A program made the translations under genes and the position numbers. Below, piece after piece: positions 39,503 through 43,101 of a stretch of DNA of 43,101 nucleotides. The notes under the pieces were generated by a model. That model made no database searches, was not told the DNA's origin, and worked only from the letters and a program-made list of their open reading frames with translations. Numbering within the stretch: the stretch's first letter is position 1; each line of letters begins with the position of its first letter. The stretch is from an uncultured Actinomycetes bacterium (lineage in GTDB: Bacteria; Actinomycetota; Thermoleophilia; RBG-16-64-13): assembly GCA_903873715.1 (NCBI GenBank), contig CAIQPS010000002.1:1-43101 (forward strand), in the 5' to 3' direction.

Positions 39503-40684
39503 TTGTCTCGAGAGGTTGTGATCCTCAGCTACGCCCGTACCCCCGTCGGCCGCTACCTGGGCACTCTGCAGGACATCCCGGCCAGCAAGCTCGGCGCCAT
39601 CGCGATGACCGAAGCCATCAAACGGGCCGGCATCGACGCCAAAGAGATCGAAGAAGTCGTCATGGGCAACGTCCTCCAGGCCGGCCAGGGTCAGAACCCG
39701 GCCCGCAAGGCGTCCCTCCTCGCCGGTATCCCGGAAGACATCCACGCCTGGACCCTCAACATGGTCTGCGCCTCCGGCGCCAAGGCCCTCCACGTGGCCG
39801 CCAACACCATCAAAGCCGGCTCGGCTGAAGTCATGATCGCCGGCGGCATGGAGAACATGAGCGCGGCCCCGTACCTGGTCCCCAAAGCCCGCACCGGCTA
39901 CCGCATGGGCGACGGCGTCCTCCAGGACGAGATGATCTACGACGGTCTGTGGTGCTCCACCTGTGACATCCACATGGGCATCACCGCCGAGAACGTGGCC
40001 GAGAAATACGGCGTCACTCGCGAGACCCAGGACAAGATCGGCTACGAGAGCCAGCAGAAAGCCGCCAAGGCTATCGCCGACGGCAAGCTGAAGGCCGAGA
40101 TCGTCCCGGTCCTCATCCCGCAGAAGAAGGGTGACCCGAAGGTCTTCGACACCGACGAGCACGTCCGCGCCGAGACCACCCTCGAGGGCCTGGCTTCCCT
40201 GAAGCCCGCCTTCAAGAAAGACGGTACCGTCACCGCCGGTAACGCTTCCGGCATCAACGACGCCGGCGCCGCCTTTGTCGTGGCCTCCAAAGACTGGGCC
40301 GACAAGCACGGCCTCAAGCCGCTGGCCACCATCGTCGGCTATGCCAGCGCCGCTCTCGACCCGGCGTACATGGGCATGGGCCCCTACTACGCCACCAAGA
40401 AAGTCATGGACATCACCGGCATGACCGTGGACCAGATGGACGTCATCGAGTCCAACGAAGCCTTCGCGGCCCAGGCCGGCGCCGTTGCCCAGGAACTGGG
40501 CTTCGACATGAAGAAGGTCAACCCCTACGGTGGCGCCATCGCCCTCGGCCATCCCATCGGTGCCTCGGGCGCCCGTATCCTCTGCACGCTCATCTCCGGG
40601 CTCAAGCAGGAGGGCGGCACGTACGGTCTGGCCACGATGTGCGTGGGTGGCGGCCAGGGAGTGGCCACCATCCTCAAAGTCTGA
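39503..40684 (+). CDS. acetyl-CoA C-acetyltransferase (thiolase)
   Basis: A 393-residue thiolase, the standard length. Nucleophile Cys89 in NMVCASGAKAL, ESNEAFAAQ, GGAIALGHPIGASGAR with catalytic His, and second Cys in MCVGGGQG. It condenses two acetyl-CoA or cleaves acetoacetyl-CoA. TTG 39503 is chosen because AAAGGAG lies 7 nt upstream and the protein begins with the family's REVVILSYARTP; the longer frame from 39461 has no homologous residues. The gene has an extreme preference for C/G third bases, for example near-uniform GCC and ATC, which suggests strong expression. Confidence 0.95.
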   Translation: MSREVVILSYARTPVGRYLGTLQDIPASKLGAIAMTEAIKRAGIDAKEIEEVVMGNVLQAGQGQNPARKASLLAGIPEDIHAWTLNMVCASGAKALHVAANTIKAGSAEVMIAGGMENMSAAPYLVPKARTGYRMGDGVLQDEMIYDGLWCSTCDIHMGITAENVAEKYGVTRETQDKIGYESQQKAAKAIADGKLKAEIVPVLIPQKKGDPKVFDTDEHVRAETTLEGLASLKPAFKKDGTVTAGNASGINDAGAAFVVASKDWADKHGLKPLATIVGYASAALDPAYMGMGPYYATKKVMDITGMTVDQMDVIESNEAFAAQAGAVAQELGFDMKKVNPYGGAIALGHPIGASGARILCTLISGLKQEGGTYGLATMCVGGGQGVATILKV

Positions 40685-40766
40685 GATTATTCGCACCTCA
40701 GACGCGGGAAAAGTCTGGCCTGAGCCGCGATAGCGGATCGACCGGCGCAAGAAGAAGGAGTAGCAC

Positions 40767-40991
40767 ATGAAGGAAGACGTCGAAAAGGCATTGGACCTTA
40801 TCCGTCCGGCGCTGCAGAACGACGGTGGCAACGTCGAACTCGTCGATGTCGACGAAGCGACGGGGACCGTCAAGGTCAGACTGGTCGGGGCCTGCGGTAG
40901 CTGCCCCATGTCCCAGTTGACCCTGCGCATGGGCGTCGAGCGCGTGCTCAAAGAGAACGTCCCGGCCGTCAAAGAGGTCGTCCCGGTCTAG
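40767..40991 (+). CDS. NifU C-terminal domain Fe-S scaffold protein
   Basis: A 74-residue NifU/NfuA-type scaffold: [20 protein letters not shown] and [13 protein letters not shown] with the CxxC that holds a bridging [4Fe-4S] cluster. AAGAAGGAG precedes ATG 40767. Useful in a genome with so many Fe-S hydrogenase subunits. A terminator follows. Confidence 0.95.
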   Translation: MKEDVEKALDLIRPALQNDGGNVELVDVDEATGTVKVRLVGACGSCPMSQLTLRMGVERVLKENVPAVKEVVPV

Positions 40992-41026
40992 GAGCCCCGC
41001 TCCACCGGTCGCTCGAGAAGCGAACG

Positions 41027-41066
41027 AAAAGGCCCCGCTCTTCTCAGGAAGGCGGGGCCTTTTGTC
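41027..41066 (+). terminator. intrinsic terminator after NifU-like gene
   Basis: AAAAGGCCCCGC (41027-41038) and GCGGGGCCTTTT (41052-41063) with a 13-nt loop, then GTCTG. The A-run on the other side makes it potentially bidirectional, serving also the minus-strand gene ending at 41175. Confidence 0.85.
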
Positions 41067-41174
41067 TGCTGTGTGTGGGGGCACCGGCTGGTGCACCGCC
41101 CGCATTGCGGCCCCGCCCGCGACGCGCCGAGCCCGGCCGCGGCCCCCGGCCGGCGGCGCAGCCCGCAGCCCGCG

Positions 41175-41483
41175 CTACTTCTTGACGCTCGTGATGTGCC
41201 CGGTGGCCTTGTCCAGCTCGTCTTTGAGGAAGTTGAGCTTGGAGGCCTCGGAAGCCAGCTTCTGCATGCTGTCGGCGAGCACTTCCTGGTGCCGCTCGAG
41301 TTCGCGGAACAGCGGCTCCAGGTTCTGCACCTTGCGCATGATGATCTGGACGTCGGTCATGGAGTTGATCCCCGCCTTGCGCGCGGCTTTGATCAAGCGG
41401 ATGACCGCGAGAGCCAGATAGATCAGCCCGGCGAGGATGAGTGCGCAGCCGATGCCGATGAGGATGTACGCGGGGTAAGGCAT
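41175..41483 (-). CDS. membrane-anchored coiled-coil protein
   Basis: A 102-residue protein: one N-terminal membrane helix (AYILIGIGCALILAGLIYLA), then a long charged helix (LEPLFRELERHQEVLADSMQ, LNFLKDELDKATGHI). It resembles small DUF948-like proteins but no firm family is assigned. It converges on the NifU terminator and is 77 nt downstream of the NlpC/P60 gene on the same strand. Confidence 0.65.
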   Translation of the reverse strand: MPYPAYILIGIGCALILAGLIYLALAVIRLIKAARKAGINSMTDVQIIMRKVQNLEPLFRELERHQEVLADSMQKLASEASKLNFLKDELDKATGHITSVKK

Positions 41484-41560
41484 AGGTCGATTCTAGCGGA
41501 AAACGGCGGCGGCGACGCCTGGCGGAGGGGAGGGCGGCGCCGTACGGCGGCCGTTCGTGC

Positions 41561-42796
41561 CTAGTCGAAGAGCGGGTCCCCGGTGCGCATCTCTATGGGG
41601 AAGCGCCGTATCGCGGCCAGGTCGTGCCGGTTGCTCAGCTTGGAGATCATGACCTGGCTGGGCGTGTGGATGTACAGCCCGTCGCCGATGTAGATGCCGA
41701 CGTGGTGCACCGGGAAGCCGAAGGCGATGAGGTCGCCGGGCTTGATGTCCTTGAGGTCCACGGGGATGCCCATCTGGGCCATGTATCCGGAGTAGTGGGG
41801 CAGTTTCACGCCGTGCTGCTTGAACACGTAGCGCACGAAGCCCGAGCAGTCCATGCCGGTGGAGGGCTTGCTGCCGCCCCACACGTACGGGACGCCCAGG
41901 TAGGCGGCGGCGGTCTGGATGAGCTGGTTGGCGACCTTGTCGTCCGCTTGGGGCAGCTCGCCCTGGTAGATCTGGCCGCCGTTCAGGATGTGGGCCTGCG
42001 CGGCCAGCAGCGCTGCGTCCAGCTTGGCCTGCAGTTCGGCCTGAAGCCGGGCCTGTTCGGCCGCCTGCCGCTGCTGCTCCTGGGTGAGGATGTCCCTCAC
42101 TCGGCTGTCCAGCGACGCGAGCGTCTGTTCGCGCACCGCGATCTTGCTCTGGATCTCCTTGGCGGTGATGGCCAGCTGGTCGCGCAGCTTCAGCGCCTCG
42201 GCCTTCTGGTCGTCGGCGGCCTTGATGAGCATGTCCAGCTTGGCGGCGCTGTCCTTGAGGTCGGACACCAGGCGCTTGTCTTGGTCGGCGAGCGTGGAGA
42301 CCAGGCGCACCCGGTTGTACAGGTCCTCGAGGCCGTTGGACGCTATCAGGATCTGGAGTAGCTGGTCGCGCCCCCCGGACATGTATACCGATTTGAGCCG
42401 CTGGGCCAGCAAAGCCTGGCGCTGGGCCTTGTCCCGCTGCGCGTCCTCGACGGTGCGGCGAAGTTCGCTGATCTTGGCGTTCGCCGCGTCGAGGTCGTCC
42501 TGGCACTTGTTGTATTCCTCGGACTTCAGCTCCAACTGCTCGTTCAGCTCTTCGAGTTGGGCTTGGACCGCCTGCGCCTTTGCGGTGAGTTCGTCCACCT
42601 GGGTCTTGGCCGCCCCTTGGGGGGCGAACTCCGTGGTGGTCGTCGGCGCAGCGGTGGTGGAGGTGGTCACGGCGCGAGCCGGCACGCCCGTCGCGCAGAA
42701 GAGCACCACCGCGATGGCGGCCCCGCAGCCGAGGGTGCGCAGGACGGCGCCCCTCCGGCAGCTTCTCTTCCGTTCCAGACGATTCGACTGACCCAT
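41561..42796 (-). CDS. secreted NlpC/P60 peptidoglycan endopeptidase with coiled coil (CwlO/RipA-like)
   Basis: A 411-residue exported protein. Basic N-terminus (RLERKRSCRRGAVL) and hydrophobic core end at ARA; a Thr-rich stretch, a long coiled coil (about 60-270), and a C-terminal NlpC/P60 domain with catalytic Cys in GMDCSGFVRYVF, His in VHHVGIYIGDG and third residue in LYIHTP. This is the layout of CwlO/PcsB/RipA hydrolases that are held inactive by the coiled coil and activated by FtsEX-type complexes. ATG 42796 is chosen because it begins the signal peptide; the frame opens to 42943 without homology. Confidence 0.9.
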   Translation of the reverse strand: MGQSNRLERKRSCRRGAVLRTLGCGAAIAVVLFCATGVPARAVTTSTTAAPTTTTEFAPQGAAKTQVDELTAKAQAVQAQLEELNEQLELKSEEYNKCQDDLDAANAKISELRRTVEDAQRDKAQRQALLAQRLKSVYMSGGRDQLLQILIASNGLEDLYNRVRLVSTLADQDKRLVSDLKDSAAKLDMLIKAADDQKAEALKLRDQLAITAKEIQSKIAVREQTLASLDSRVRDILTQEQQRQAAEQARLQAELQAKLDAALLAAQAHILNGGQIYQGELPQADDKVANQLIQTAAAYLGVPYVWGGSKPSTGMDCSGFVRYVFKQHGVKLPHYSGYMAQMGIPVDLKDIKPGDLIAFGFPVHHVGIYIGDGLYIHTPSQVMISKLSNRHDLAAIRRFPIEMRTGDPLFD

Positions 42797-43003
42797 CGGC
42801 GATAGCGACCTTTCCGCTGTTTCCTTCTTTGTATCGGCATCCGAGGCGAAACACTTTCGCGCCCGGCCCTTCACAAGGATGCAGCGCGCCGCCGCACTCC
42901 GCACTCCGACCTTGGGCCGAAGATGGCTTGGGAGGGGCTGCAAGCGTCGACGGTCCCAAGGCGTTCGCGGAAGGGTTTGGAGAACGCTGCCTGCGGGGCG
43001 TGC

Positions 43004-43009
43004 TATAAT
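43004..43009 (+). promoter_or_regulatory. extended -10 of the initiator tRNA
   Basis: TGCTATAAT: perfect TATAAT with an upstream TG motif, 15 nt before the mature tRNA 5' end. No clear -35 at normal spacing. Confidence 0.7.
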
Positions 43010-43024
43010 CCACCTTCCAAGCGG

Positions 43025-43101
<77 letters not shown>

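Noticed and set aside
39113-40972. 619-residue minus-strand frame opposite the thiolase
   Set aside because: Created by the extreme GC codon bias of the thiolase gene.

Overview
The window is high-GC DNA from what looks like an anaerobic, H2-metabolising Gram-positive bacterium, most likely of the Actinomycetota. The reasons are high-GC codon use throughout, two multi-subunit [FeFe]-hydrogenases, no outer-membrane genes, a SipW/TasA-type secretion operon, and an actinobacterial-style initiator tRNA. The assignment is inference; no taxonomic marker other than tRNA-fMet is present. No HydE/F/G maturases lie in the window.

Layout. 1-5.2 kb is accessory: the 3' part of a beta-keto acid cleavage enzyme, a lower-GC metallo-beta-lactamase-fold hydrolase, a gene-poor scar with decayed fragments, a methyltransferase, small membrane, secreted and coiled-coil proteins, and a lone type IV prepilin. 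5.3-8.7 kb is a fluoride-response operon: perfect TATAAT, fluoride riboswitch, crcB, a DUF190 + 4xCBS protein, and a translationally coupled PLP decarboxylase. 8.7-11.8 kb (minus strand) is a TasA/SipW-type operon of three secreted proteins with their own signal peptidase, preceded by a degenerate receiver protein (phosphoacceptor Asp replaced by Glu). 11.9-16.7 kb (plus strand) holds a large PAS/GAF histidine kinase, its NarL-type response regulator and a secreted protein.

16.8-35.3 kb is the core, all on the minus strand. It reads, in transcription order: (a) a roughly 10.5-kb set rex - ATPase/ferredoxin/hydrogenase-like fusion - DRTGG protein - PHP protein - GHKL ATPase - nuoE-like - [2Fe-2S] ferredoxin - NuoF-NfnB fusion - hydA2; (b) a hydrogenase-sensor set of response regulator, HsfB-like [FeFe] sensor kinase and receiver-histidine kinase; (c) a second hydrogenase operon of CheY-like receiver - nuoE - nuoF - hydA1, closed by an intrinsic terminator. 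The Rex protein carries a C-terminal DRTGG domain. Its promoter holds two tandem Rex-like operators exactly 20 bp apart, and a weaker Rex-like site overlaps the -10 box of operon (c). NADH/NAD+ ratio, and probably H2 through the H-cluster-like sensors, would thus control both hydrogenases.

35.5-38.3 kb (plus strand, divergent from rex) is a TM1266-type hydrogenase regulator translationally coupled to a NitT/TauT-like ABC transporter. 38.4-43.1 kb holds a 3-methyladenine glycosylase, a small hypothetical gene, a highly biased thiolase gene, a NifU-type Fe-S scaffold, a membrane-anchored coiled-coil protein, a CwlO/RipA-like NlpC/P60 peptidase, and initiator tRNA-Met ending exactly at the window edge.

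The best candidate for an undescribed system is the accessory module in operon (a): Rex-DRTGG, an RsbW-like ATPase fused to ferredoxin and a divergent hydrogenase domain, stand-alone DRTGG, PHP phosphoesterase and GHKL ATPase. It looks like a redox or H2-responsive signalling pathway built around a bifurcating hydrogenase whose flavoprotein subunit is fused to an NfnB-like NADP(H) module.
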